Assembly (NCBI RefSeq): GCF_023061135.1
Contig: NZ_JAKGAN010000004.1
Span: 62,001-126,000 of the forward strand
Direction: 5' to 3'
DNA: 64,000 nt
Source: Chromohalobacter sarecensis
GTDB taxonomy: Bacteria; Pseudomonadota; Gammaproteobacteria; Pseudomonadales; Halomonadaceae
Below the pieces are notes generated by a model. It worked only from the letters and a program-made list of their open reading frames with translations. It had not been told where the DNA came from and made no database searches. A program made the translations under genes and the position numbers. Shown here one piece after another: positions 1 to 8,187 of the stretch (positions within the stretch are counted from its first letter, which is position 1; each line of letters starts with the position of its first letter).

Positions 1-177
1 ACGTTTCAGGTATTTATCATTGACCCAGTCACGCACGAAGCGATTGGGCGCCAGCAGACACAGCTCGCTGGCGTCACCGTCCTCCGCCTGCAAGGGGCGA
101 ATCCAGGTGTTGAACTGCTGGGAGCTCAGTTCATCCTGAAGAAAGTTGAGGCATTGCTGCCAGAGAGCGACCGACAC
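1..177 (-). CDS. dnaA: Chromosomal replication initiator DnaA (N-terminal fragment)
   Basis: This is the first 59 codons of DnaA, the AAA+ protein that binds 9-mer boxes and opens the origin; the rest lies beyond the left edge. The translated start reads [16 protein letters not shown] followed by an FNTWIRPLQ segment and [13 protein letters not shown], which is the family's domain I (DnaB and partner-protein interaction). The start is a GTG at 177-175: an in-frame TGA sits three codons upstream, so no longer start is possible, and an AGGTGAGG ribosome site lies 4 bases before it. It is transcribed away from the origin region, divergently from rpmH, as in Pseudomonas. Identification is very secure; only the truncation limits it. 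Confidence 0.95.
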   Translation of the reverse strand, partial: MSVALWQQCLNFLQDELSSQQFNTWIRPLQAEDGDASELCLLAPNRFVRDWVNDKYLKR

Positions 178-766
178 ACGACCTCACCTAGCGTTGATGA
201 ATGGCCGGCTATTGTATCGTTCGACGCCCGGGTTATCCACATGGATACCGAGTCTCTTTTCCTGTGGAAAACCCACCCCACAACTCAACGCACAACCTGT
301 CCGTGAAACGGGGAGATATCACGGGGTGTGGAAAGATCGCCACTTACCCACAACGCCACCGACAGCTTACCCACCGCTTTCCCGCCACTTCCCCACATAT
401 TCAAGAACATGGCAAGATATTGTTAATAAAGGTTATAAATAGGTTATCCACAAATATTATCCCCAGTAATAATAACAGCATCAATCAATATAACTTCAAT
501 AGTAATAATAGGATTGCCGTTCCCGTTAAGATCGCCGCAACCAGCGACGAGCCTTCGACCGACATCCCCTCGGGCTAACCGCCTCGGCACATGCCGAGCC
601 CCCGCCGCCGTAACAAAACAGGTGTGGATAAAAACGCCAGAAAAATTGCACCCGCCCCAGGGATTCACTAGAATTGCCGGTCTTGAGCCGAATACCGCCT
701 GGTGCAAACGTATCGGGCTCTTCAGTTTCAAATCGTTTCCAAACAACCACGTGAGAATTCGCAGCT
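178..766. other. oriC: Probable oriC: dnaA-rpmH intergenic region with DnaA boxes and AT-rich stretch
   Basis: This 589-base gap has no convincing gene and looks like a replication origin. Perfect DnaA boxes are at 233-241 and 444-452 (TTATCCACA) and 623-631 (TGTGGATAA). Near-matches are at 263-271 (TGTGGAAAA), 327-335, 344-352 (TTACCCACA), 367-375, 389-397 and 457-465 (TTATCCCCA). A strongly AT-rich stretch at about 406-530 surrounds the 444 and 457 boxes and is the likely unwinding element. In Pseudomonas the origin lies in this same rpmH-dnaA gap. Flanking genes run outward, as expected beside an origin. Regulatory sites of dnaA and rpmH must share the region. A second origin-like region lies upstream of mnmG, so the assignment is likely but not proven. 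Confidence 0.75.
646..674 (+). promoter_or_regulatory. Probable sigma-70 promoter of rpmH-rnpA
   Basis: A -35 hexamer TTGCAC (646-651) and a -10 hexamer TAGAAT (669-674) are separated by 17 bases, about 90 bases before rpmH. A perfect DnaA box (623-631) lies just upstream of the -35, so DnaA occupancy could affect this promoter. That coupling is inference. Confidence 0.6.
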
Positions 767-901
767 ATGAAGCGCACTTTTCAACCGAGCGTCCTAAAGC
801 GCAAGCGCGTGCACGGCTTCCGTGCTCGCATGGCCACCCAGAACGGCCGCCAGGTGCTGGCGCGTCGTCGTGCCAAAGGCCGCAAGCGTCTGAGCGCCTG
901 A
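767..901 (+). CDS. rpmH: 50S ribosomal protein L34
   Basis: The 44-residue product begins [19 protein letters not shown] and ends in a run of basic residues ([12 protein letters not shown]). This is the near-universal sequence of L34, a small basic protein of the large ribosomal subunit. The length is exactly typical. It is followed after 11 bases by rnpA, the conserved bacterial pair, and lies divergent from dnaA across the origin. A probable promoter is seen at 646-674. Confidence 0.98.
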   Translation: MKRTFQPSVLKRKRVHGFRARMATQNGRQVLARRRAKGRKRLSA

Positions 902-912
902 CTGGACAACGA

Positions 913-1299
913 ATGTCCGATCAGGGCTTTTCCCGGCGGCTGCGACTGCTGACCGCCGGGGACTATCAGCACGTCTTCGCTCATGCGTCCTTCAAGGTGC
1001 ACGGTAAGGGCCTTTTGATGCTTGCGCGCCCCAACGCTCTCGATGAGCCGCGAGTGGGGCTCGTCTTCAGCAAGAAGAACGTACGTCGTGCTGTCGACCG
1101 TAACCGTCTGAAACGCCTCGTCCGTGAATCCTTTCGTCTCCAGCAGCACCGTCTTCCCGCCGTGGATATCATCGTTCTCGCTCGGCGTGGGGCTCATGAA
1201 CTGGATAACGATACCTTGCATCGCCAACTGCACGGCATGTGGCGACGCCTGGAAAAAGACGTACGCAAGCAGTCGGTCTCGTCCACGCCATCCCCTTGA
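913..1299 (+). CDS. rnpA: Ribonuclease P protein component
   Basis: This 128-residue basic protein is the protein cofactor of RNase P, which matures the 5' ends of tRNAs together with the catalytic RNA. The hallmark RNR segment is present (KNVRRAVDRNRLKRLVRESF, about residues 56-75), preceded by RVGLVFSKK. The ATG at 913 gives the family start FSRRLRLLTAGDYQ; longer in-frame starts would run back through rpmH and are rejected. It lies 11 bases after rpmH and is probably cotranscribed. The conserved next gene, yidD, is absent; only 84 bases separate rnpA from yidC. Confidence 0.96.
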   Translation: MSDQGFSRRLRLLTAGDYQHVFAHASFKVHGKGLLMLARPNALDEPRVGLVFSKKNVRRAVDRNRLKRLVRESFRLQQHRLPAVDIIVLARRGAHELDNDTLHRQLHGMWRRLEKDVRKQSVSSTPSP

Positions 1300-1383
1300 T
1301 CGGCATTTCTCCGCCACGTTCCACCGTGGCCGCAAGTGCCGGTCGGGACGTGACGTCAGAATGTATCACCGGGCAGAATCCTT

Positions 1384-3081
1384 ATGGACGTAAAACGACT
1401 CCTACTCGTCATCCCGCTCGCGGTACTCGCCTATCTACTGGTCATTCAGTGGAATGCGGATTATGGGCAAAACAGCGTCGAACAGCGCGCACCTGAAAGC
1501 GTTACCCAGGATACGTCCGATAGTGACGCCGGCAGTGAAGGCCTCTCGGTTCCCGCTTCCAATAACAGCGGGAACAATGCCTCATCGCAAGAGGCCGCCG
1601 ACATGCCTGGCGCGGATGGGCAAACCGACGCGAGCGGCTTGATCGAGGTACGCACCGATACGCTGGACCTTCGCATCGACCCCCGCGGAGGCGATGTCGT
1701 CTACGCGGCGCTACCCAAGCACCATGAGTCCTTGAATAGCGACCAACCCTTCGTTCTCCTCAGCGATAACAACGTGCGCAGTTACGTTGCCAAGTCGGGG
1801 CTGCAATTGAAGGACCATGACGGACGCATCGACTTCTCTTCCGCACAAACGCAATATTCGCTGGGTGATGATCAAGACAGCCTAAGTGTCGACCTCAAGG
1901 CCGAGGTCAACGGCGTGGACGTCATCAAGCGTTTCACCTTCGATCGCGACAGTTACGCGGTCAATGTCGAGTATCGACTCGATAACCAGAGCGAAACGCC
2001 TGTCTCCGCACGCTTCGTCGGCCAGCTTGCTCGCGACAATAGCGCCGATCCCAGTCAGGGCGGCGGCCCGATGAGCATGAAGTCGTTCCTCGGCGCGACC
2101 TTCTCAACGCAGGAAAGCAATTACGAGAAGATCGACTTCGATGACATTCGTGAAGGCGACTTCAAGAACGTCGAGTCCGAGGGCGGTTGGGTCGCGATGA
2201 TCCAGCACTATTTCACCTCGGCGTGGGTCCCGGTGCAGGAGCAGGAGAATCTTTATTACGCCAATATCGATTCCCGTGATCGCAACGTGGCCGCGTTTGC
2301 CGGTCCTTCCCAGCAGCTTGCGCCCGGCGAGGAGACGACACTGGCCGCGACGCTCTACATGGGCCCCAAGATTCAGGACCGCCTGGAGACCATCGCGCCG
2401 CACCTGGAACTGACCGTCGACTTCGGTTGGTTGTGGTTCATCGCCAATCCGCTGTTCTGGCTGCTGGCGAAGATTCATAGCCTGATCGGCAACTGGGGTT
2501 GGTCGATCGTGCTGCTCACGGTCGTCGTGAAGCTCGTGCTCTTCCCGCTCTCCGCCAAGGCCTACAAGTCGATGGCGAAGATGCGCAAGATGGGCCCGGA
2601 GATGAAGCGCATCAAGGAGCAGTACGGCGACGACCGACAGAAGATGTCGCAGGAGATGATGAAGTTCTACCAGAAGGAGAAGATCAATCCTCTGGGGGGC
2701 TGTCTGCCCATCGTCGTGCAGATGCCGGTCTTCATCGCCTTGTACTGGATGTTGCTGGAATCCGTGGAGTTGCGTCATGCGCCCTTCATGCTGTGGATAC
2801 AGGACCTCTCGGCTCAGGATCCCTACTTCATCCTGCCGATCATCATGGGCGCCTCGATGTTCGTTCAGCAGTTGCTGAACCCCACACCGCCGGATCCCAT
2901 GCAGGCCAAGATCATGAAGATGCTACCGGTGGTCTTCACGTTCTTCTTCCTGTGGTTCCCGGCCGGCCTGGTGATCTACTGGATCTGCAACAACGTCATT
3001 TCGATCCTTCAGCAGTGGGTTATCACGCGCAAGATCGAAAATGACGGCGATACGGAAAAAGCCAGTAAAGCCAAGAGTTGA
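1384..3081 (+). CDS. yidC: Membrane protein insertase YidC
   Basis: YidC inserts and folds inner-membrane proteins, alone or with SecYEG, and among others handles the ATP synthase c subunit (encoded at 30078). The 565-residue protein has an N-terminal membrane anchor (VKRLLLVIPLAVLAYLLVI), a polar, Ser/Asn/Asp-rich linker (about 30-85), a large periplasmic domain (about 85-340) and a C-terminal five-helix insertase core. The groove's positive residue appears as Lys383 (VVVKLVLFPLS), where E. coli has Arg. The core also carries MARKed family segments such as NPLGGCLPI, QMPVFIALYW and FFFLWFPAGLVIYW. Length and motifs match gammaproteobacterial YidC. A hairpin terminator follows. Confidence 0.97.
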   Translation: MDVKRLLLVIPLAVLAYLLVIQWNADYGQNSVEQRAPESVTQDTSDSDAGSEGLSVPASNNSGNNASSQEAADMPGADGQTDASGLIEVRTDTLDLRIDPRGGDVVYAALPKHHESLNSDQPFVLLSDNNVRSYVAKSGLQLKDHDGRIDFSSAQTQYSLGDDQDSLSVDLKAEVNGVDVIKRFTFDRDSYAVNVEYRLDNQSETPVSARFVGQLARDNSADPSQGGGPMSMKSFLGATFSTQESNYEKIDFDDIREGDFKNVESEGGWVAMIQHYFTSAWVPVQEQENLYYANIDSRDRNVAAFAGPSQQLAPGEETTLAATLYMGPKIQDRLETIAPHLELTVDFGWLWFIANPLFWLLAKIHSLIGNWGWSIVLLTVVVKLVLFPLSAKAYKSMAKMRKMGPEMKRIKEQYGDDRQKMSQEMMKFYQKEKINPLGGCLPIVVQMPVFIALYWMLLESVELRHAPFMLWIQDLSAQDPYFILPIIMGASMFVQQLLNPTPPDPMQAKIMKMLPVVFTFFFLWFPAGLVIYWICNNVISILQQWVITRKIENDGDTEKASKAKS

Positions 3082-3107
3082 CGGCCCTTTCCGTGTACCG
3101 CCCGATC

Positions 3108-3131
3108 AGACCCCCGCCTTGGCGGGGGTCT
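3108..3131 (+). terminator. Hairpin terminator after yidC
   Basis: AGACCCCCGCC (3108-3118) pairs perfectly with GGCGGGGGTCT (3121-3131), giving a very stable GC-rich stem; a four-base loop forms if the innermost pair stays open. Only a short T run (GTTTTG) follows, so efficiency is uncertain. It lies 27 bases after yidC and separates it from mnmE. Confidence 0.65.
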
Positions 3132-3183
3132 GGCGTTTTGGGCCTGCCACCGGGACAATACCGGCAACGAGTCGGAGAACGAC

Positions 3184-4560
3184 ATGACTGCCACGCCTCT
3201 CTATCGCCAGGACACCATCGCCGCCATCGCCACGCCTCCCGGACGTGGCGGGGTCGGCATCGTACGCATCTCAGGGCCCGCCAGCCGCGCCCTGGCCGAG
3301 GGTATCCTCGGCCATTGCCCGGCACCGCGTTATGCGTATTACGGCCCTTTCCGCAACGCCAATGGCGATGTCATCGATGAAGGGATCGCGCTCTTCTTCC
3401 CCGGTCCCCACTCCTTTACCGGTGAGGATGTTCTCGAGCTGCAAGGGCACGGCGGGCCGGTGATCATGGATCTGCTCCTCGAACGCTGTGTCACCCTGGG
3501 CGCTCGCCTGGCGCGTCCCGGCGAGTTCTCCGAACGCGCCTTCCTCAACGACAAGCTCGATCTGGCCCAAGCCGAGGCCATCGCCGACTTGATCGATGCC
3601 AGCTCCCGCGCCGCCGCCGAGAACGCCCTGCGTTCGCTGCAGGGCGAGTTCTCGACCCGCGTCGCGGCCCTCGTCGACAAGCTGATCGAGCTGCGCATGT
3701 TCGTCGAAGCCGCCATCGACTTTCCCGAGGAGGAAATCGACTTCCTCGCCGACGGTAAGGTGGCGGCGATGCTCGACGACGTGCACACCATGCTCGGCGA
3801 GGTGCGCGCCGCCGCCGGCCAGGGGGCGCTAATGCGCGAAGGCATGAACGTGGTCATCGCCGGACGCCCCAACGCCGGCAAGTCGAGCCTGCTCAACGCG
3901 CTGACCGAACGCGACAGCGCCATCGTCACCGACATCGAAGGCACTACCCGCGACGTACTGCGCGAATACATCCATCTGGATGGCATGCCGCTGCACATCA
4001 TCGACACCGCCGGGTTGCGCGACACACCGGATGCCATCGAGAAAATCGGCGTCGCCCGCGCCTGGGAAGAAATCGAGAAAGCCGACCGTGTGCTGCTGTT
4101 GGTCGATGCGGCGACCACGACACAGACCGACCCTATGGAACTCTGGCCGGAATTCGTCGCACGCCTCCCCCACCCCGAGCGTCTGACGCTGGTACGTAAC
4201 AAGATCGATGAAAGCGGCGAAGCTGCCGTGAGTGATTTATCCACAACTCCACCGCTGGTGCGCATGTCCGCCATTACCGGAGAGGGTGTGGATAACTTGA
4301 AGGATCATCTCAAGACGGTGATGGGCTTCGATGCCACCACCGAAGGCCGTTTCTCAGCGCGCCGGCGCCATCTCGACGCCCTCGACCGCGCCGGTCAGGC
4401 GCTCGACAACGGCATCGCCCAGCTACAGGGGCACGGCGCCGGTGAACTCCTTGCCGAGGATCTGCGCGAAGCACAGCACGCGCTCTCCGAAATCACCGGC
4501 GAATTCACTGCAGACGACCTACTCGGTGAGATCTTCGGCAGCTTCTGCATCGGCAAGTAA
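3184..4560 (+). CDS. mnmE: tRNA uridine-5-carboxymethylaminomethyl modification GTPase MnmE
   Basis: MnmE works with MnmG to build the (carboxymethyl)aminomethyl group on the wobble uridine of certain tRNAs. The 458-residue protein has the N-terminal tetrahydrofolate-binding domain ([22 protein letters not shown]), a helical domain, and an inserted G domain with the P-loop GRPNAGKS (about residues 227-234), DTAGLRD and NKID. It ends in the family-specific C-IGK tail with the essential cysteine. Two perfect DnaA boxes lie inside the gene (4237-4245 and 4287-4295). In Pseudomonas mnmG follows directly; here 19.7 kb intervenes. Confidence 0.98.
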   Translation: MTATPLYRQDTIAAIATPPGRGGVGIVRISGPASRALAEGILGHCPAPRYAYYGPFRNANGDVIDEGIALFFPGPHSFTGEDVLELQGHGGPVIMDLLLERCVTLGARLARPGEFSERAFLNDKLDLAQAEAIADLIDASSRAAAENALRSLQGEFSTRVAALVDKLIELRMFVEAAIDFPEEEIDFLADGKVAAMLDDVHTMLGEVRAAAGQGALMREGMNVVIAGRPNAGKSSLLNALTERDSAIVTDIEGTTRDVLREYIHLDGMPLHIIDTAGLRDTPDAIEKIGVARAWEEIEKADRVLLLVDAATTTQTDPMELWPEFVARLPHPERLTLVRNKIDESGEAAVSDLSTTPPLVRMSAITGEGVDNLKDHLKTVMGFDATTEGRFSARRRHLDALDRAGQALDNGIAQLQGHGAGELLAEDLREAQHALSEITGEFTADDLLGEIFGSFCIGK

Positions 4561-4651
4561 GACGGTCGGTCAGTGAAACTGAGAATAAGCATCCCCGCGT
4601 CCTTCCACGGGCTTTATCGCCTACCGGTAAGCACTTTTCCTGCTAATTTCC

Positions 4652-4705
4652 TTGCCCCTCGCCAGGGGCAGGCGTAATCTATAGATAACAACGAATCTCA
4701 TTCTC
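4652..4705 (+). promoter_or_regulatory. Putative promoter and Fur box upstream of the efe operon
   Basis: TTGCCC (4652-4657) and TAATCT (4675-4680), 17 bases apart, form a plausible promoter. Directly downstream, 4684-4705 (GATAAC...GAATCTCATTCTC) resembles the A/T-rich Fur 19-mer, though imperfectly. A repressor site at the start point would fit iron-controlled expression of efeUOB. A small 7-bp hairpin (4653-4670) overlaps the spacer and may be incidental. No other feature is seen in 4561-4749. Confidence 0.4.
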
Positions 4706-4749
4706 TTTCGAGATCGCGTCCTCTTACCCCGCTTCACCAGGACTCCAAC

Positions 4750-5589
4750 ATGCTTGTCCCCTTTCTCATCATGCTACGCGAGGGGCTCGAGGCCGCCCTG
4801 ATCGTCGGCATCATCGCCAGTTACCTTCGCCAGACCGGGCGTGGCGCCTGGATGCCTGCCGTATGGATCGGCGTCTTCCTTGCCGTCGCACTGGCCCTGG
4901 GCATCGGCGCAGGCCTGCAGTTCGCCAGCGCCGAGTTCCCCCAGCGTCAGCAGGAGCTGTTCGAGGCCCTCGTCGGATTGATCGCCGTGGGTGTGTTGAC
5001 CTGGATGGTGTTCTGGATGCGTCGCGCCACCCGTGGCGTACGCCGCTCGCTGACCGGCGCACTCGACGACGCCTTCGAAAGCGGTCGTCGTCAGACCCTG
5101 GCATTGATCGGCATGGTGTTTCTCGCGGTGGCTCGCGAGGGGCTGGAATCGGTGTTCTTCCTGCTCGCGGTATTCCAGCAGAGCACCGACCAGGCCGCAC
5201 CCTTGGGCGCATTGTTGGGTATCCTCGCCGCAATCGTCGTGGGCCTGGCCCTCTATCGCGGCAGCCTGCGCTTCAATCTTGCGCATTTCTTCCGCCTGAC
5301 CGGACTCTTCATCCTGCTGGTGGCCGCCGGCCTGCTCGCCGGCTCGGTGCGTGCCCTGCATGAAGCCGGCACCTGGAACCATGCCCAGCAGGTTCTCTTC
5401 AACCTCAGCGACCTATTGCCGCTGGACTCGCCTCTTGGCGCCGTGTTCGCCGGTGTGCTCGGCTATCAGCCCGCCCCGACCATGAGCGAGGCGGTGGTAT
5501 ATGTCGGCTATCTGCTGACAACGCTACTGCTGTTCTTGCGTCCCGCTGGCAACGCGCGGTCGGCCGCCGCACACGCTAACGCTCACTGA
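4750..5589 (+). CDS. efeU: Ferrous iron permease EfeU (FTR1 family)
   Basis: EfeU is the inner-membrane iron permease of the EfeUOB system. The 279-residue protein is almost entirely hydrophobic (about seven membrane segments). It carries the two REGLE motifs that define FTR1-type permeases: REGLEAALIVG near residues 10-20 and REGLESVFFL near 130-140. It is the first gene of a four-gene cluster (efeU-efeO-efeB-efeM) with a 13-base gap to efeO, so cotranscription is likely, behind a Fur-like site. Electron and iron hand-off partners are encoded downstream. The identification rests on the paired motifs and on context. Confidence 0.93.
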   Translation: MLVPFLIMLREGLEAALIVGIIASYLRQTGRGAWMPAVWIGVFLAVALALGIGAGLQFASAEFPQRQQELFEALVGLIAVGVLTWMVFWMRRATRGVRRSLTGALDDAFESGRRQTLALIGMVFLAVAREGLESVFFLLAVFQQSTDQAAPLGALLGILAAIVVGLALYRGSLRFNLAHFFRLTGLFILLVAAGLLAGSVRALHEAGTWNHAQQVLFNLSDLLPLDSPLGAVFAGVLGYQPAPTMSEAVVYVGYLLTTLLLFLRPAGNARSAAAHANAH

Positions 5590-5602
5590 TCGGAGAGAGT
5601 CC

Positions 5603-6754
5603 ATGCCCCCATCTTCCCCTCCCTCCGCACGGCTACTCAAGATCGGCGTATTGGCATCGGCCGTGCTGATGCTCGCCGCCTTGGGTCTGTTCGCACTATC
5701 GTTGAATGGGCGCAATCATGACGATGGAGACGTGCGACTCGTGGTCACCGCCCAGGGCTGCGAGCCTCGTGAACTCAGCGTGCCCGCCGGCGAGACGCGT
5801 TTCAGCATCGTCAACGACTCCCAGCGGGCCATCGAATGGGAAATTCTCGATGGTGTGATGGTGCTCGAGGAGCGCGAGAATATCGCCCCCGACCTGCACC
5901 AGCCGCTGACCGCCACCCTGGCGGCGGGCGACTATGCCATGACCTGCGGGCTTTTGAGCAATCCTCACGGGACATTGCACGTCACGGCCAACGACGCTGC
6001 ACCTTCAATCGCCTTGTCGCGGCAGGACTTCATCGCCCCACTGGCCGAATACAAGGTCTACCTGACCCTGCAGACTCGTCGCTTGGTCGAAGCCGCCGAG
6101 GCCTTGCACCAGTCCATTGCCGCCGGTGAGCTCGACGCGGCACGCACGGCCTACTGCGAGGCGCGGCTCATCGACCAACGCCTAGCGATGGCCACCGGGC
6201 TCTACAGCGATCTCGACGAACGCCTCAATGCCCGCGCCGATTACTTCGCCGAGCGCGAGCAGGATCCGCAATTCGTCGGCTTTCACCGCCTGGCGCGGGG
6301 ATTGTTCGACGCAGGGAGCACCGGCGGCCTGACCCCGATCGCCGCACAACTGCTCGAGGACGCTCGGACACTCGGCGAACGCCTCAGACATCAGTCGATT
6401 CCTCCGGCGCAACTGGCCAACGGCAGCGCCCGGGTCCTCAAGGCATGGCACGCTCACGCCATCGACAGCAAGACACTGAACGCACAAGAACTACTCGATC
6501 TGCAGGGCCTGACCGCAGGCGCCGAGAAGATCGTCACGCTACTCGCGCCGCTACTCGAGCGTCAGGCACCGGACGCCCTGGAAGGCCTGCAAGCCCAGCT
6601 CGCCAGACTCCAGCAGGACTTGCCGGAGCAGAGCAATACCGTGTCGGGAGCCAAGGGCAGCAGCGATATCGACCGCGATGCCCTGCTTGCCGACACCCAG
6701 GCCCTGGCCGACACCCTGGATAGCCTCGACCGCACGTTGGCCCTGAATGGCTGA
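5603..6754 (+). CDS. efeO: EfeO-type periplasmic protein: cupredoxin plus degenerate M75 domain
   Basis: The 383-residue protein has an N-terminal hydrophobic segment (about residues 11-36), a cupredoxin-like domain (about 43-130) and an M75/imelysin-like domain (about 150-380). The cupredoxin part matches EfeO closely: QGCEPREL, RAIEWEILDGVMVLEERENI and MTCGLLSNPHG, with the metal-site cysteines at 53 and 115. In the M75 part the usual metal-binding HxxE signature reads His228-Arg-Leu-Ala231, so the glutamate is missing. EfeO is thought to pass iron toward EfeU in the periplasm. A second M75 protein with an intact HxxE lies downstream at 8188. Family assignment is firm; whether the M75 half still binds iron is doubtful. 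Confidence 0.88.
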   Translation: MPPSSPPSARLLKIGVLASAVLMLAALGLFALSLNGRNHDDGDVRLVVTAQGCEPRELSVPAGETRFSIVNDSQRAIEWEILDGVMVLEERENIAPDLHQPLTATLAAGDYAMTCGLLSNPHGTLHVTANDAAPSIALSRQDFIAPLAEYKVYLTLQTRRLVEAAEALHQSIAAGELDAARTAYCEARLIDQRLAMATGLYSDLDERLNARADYFAEREQDPQFVGFHRLARGLFDAGSTGGLTPIAAQLLEDARTLGERLRHQSIPPAQLANGSARVLKAWHAHAIDSKTLNAQELLDLQGLTAGAEKIVTLLAPLLERQAPDALEGLQAQLARLQQDLPEQSNTVSGAKGSSDIDRDALLADTQALADTLDSLDRTLALNG

Positions 6755-6790
6755 TCAGCCTCCATCTTGGCATCATCACGGTTTACCGAC

Positions 6791-8101
6791 ATGAGTGATC
6801 AATCCGACAACACCTCACGCTGCCCCTTCACGCTGGATCGCCGTCGCTTTCTGCAAGGGCTGGGGGCGGCCGGTGCCGCCGCCGGATTGGGCGGTTCGGC
6901 CTGGGCCGAATCGCGCACCGATGCCACCAGTGCCCACGACGTCACCGGCGCACCGGTGAGTACTACCACCCAGCAGTCCCATCCCTTTCACGGCCATCAC
7001 CAGCAGGGTATTCTCACCCCGCGTCCGGCAACCGGCATGGTGGTTGTCTGCGACGTGCTGGCCCATGACCGTGCCGGACTGGTGCAGCTGTTGCGCACCC
7101 TCACCGAACGTATCGCCTTTCTTACACGTGGCGGTAGCTATTCCAAGCGCGATCCAAGTTATCCACCGGCGGATTCCGGCATCCTCGGACCGATCATCGC
7201 CCCGGACGCGCTGACCATCACCGTCTCGCTGGGTGCCTCGCTGTTCGATGAGCGCTTCGGCCTGGCCGGCGCCAAGCCAAAGCATCTGCAACGCATGACG
7301 GGCTTCCCCAACGACGCCCTGGAGCCGGCACGTTGCCACGGCGACCTTTCGCTGCAGATCTGCGCCAACACCCACGATACGACCATTCACGCCCTGCGCG
7401 ACATCATCAAGCACACGCCCGGCTTTCTCATGGTGCGCTGGAAACAGGAAGGCACGGTGCCGGTAGTGCCTCCCAGCCACGGCACCCCCGCGCCCAGCGC
7501 GCGCAATTATCTAGGCTTTCGCGACGGCACCGCCAACCCGAACACCGACGACGAGACGCTGATGAATGCCTTGGTGTGGACCGGCGCCGATCCCGACGAA
7601 CCCGATTGGGCCCACGGCGGCAGCTATCAGGTAGTACGCATCATCCGCAACTTCGTCGAACGCTGGGATCGCGCGCAACTGGCCGAGCAGGAGGCGATCT
7701 TCGGTCGACACAAGGACAGCGGCGCGCCCCTGTCCGGCGGCAGCGAATACGATGAGCCCGACTACGCCAATGACGTGGATGGCAAGATCACCCCGCTGGA
7801 CGCACATATTCGGCTGGCCAATCCGCGTACCCCAGGCTTCGAGAAGCACCGTATCCTGCGTCGGCCGTTCAACTATTCCAACGGCGTCGAAGCCAATGGC
7901 CAGCTCGACATGGGGCTGTTGTTCATCGTCTACCAGGCCGATCTCGAGGCCGGTTTCATCACCGTTCAGAAGCGCCTCAACGGCGAGCCACTGGAGGAGT
8001 ACATCAAGCCGGTGGGTGGCGGATACTTCTTCACACTTCCGGGCGCCGTCGATGAACGCGACTTTCTCGGTCGCTCCCTGCTGGAAGCGACCGATGTTTG
8101 A
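6791..8101 (+). CDS. efeB: Tat-exported DyP-type heme peroxidase EfeB
   Basis: EfeB is the periplasmic dye-decolorising-type peroxidase of EfeUOB. It begins with a twin-arginine signal (DRRRFLQGLGAAGAAAG), meaning folded, cofactor-loaded export. The family's catalytic GxxDG motif is GFRDG with Asp245, and the probable proximal heme ligand is His353 in HRILRRPFNY. The ATG at 6791 gives a normal Tat peptide; an in-frame TTG at 6767 would only add eight unrelated residues. The length of 436 residues is typical. It lies 36 bases after efeO, and efeM follows 86 bases later. Confidence 0.93.
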   Translation: MSDQSDNTSRCPFTLDRRRFLQGLGAAGAAAGLGGSAWAESRTDATSAHDVTGAPVSTTTQQSHPFHGHHQQGILTPRPATGMVVVCDVLAHDRAGLVQLLRTLTERIAFLTRGGSYSKRDPSYPPADSGILGPIIAPDALTITVSLGASLFDERFGLAGAKPKHLQRMTGFPNDALEPARCHGDLSLQICANTHDTTIHALRDIIKHTPGFLMVRWKQEGTVPVVPPSHGTPAPSARNYLGFRDGTANPNTDDETLMNALVWTGADPDEPDWAHGGSYQVVRIIRNFVERWDRAQLAEQEAIFGRHKDSGAPLSGGSEYDEPDYANDVDGKITPLDAHIRLANPRTPGFEKHRILRRPFNYSNGVEANGQLDMGLLFIVYQADLEAGFITVQKRLNGEPLEEYIKPVGGGYFFTLPGAVDERDFLGRSLLEATDV

Positions 8102-8187
8102 TCACAACGACAGGCGCACCAAGGCGCCGATCTCCATGACCGAACTGGCCTCACGAACGATTCGATCCCCCATCAAGGAGTCATCGC

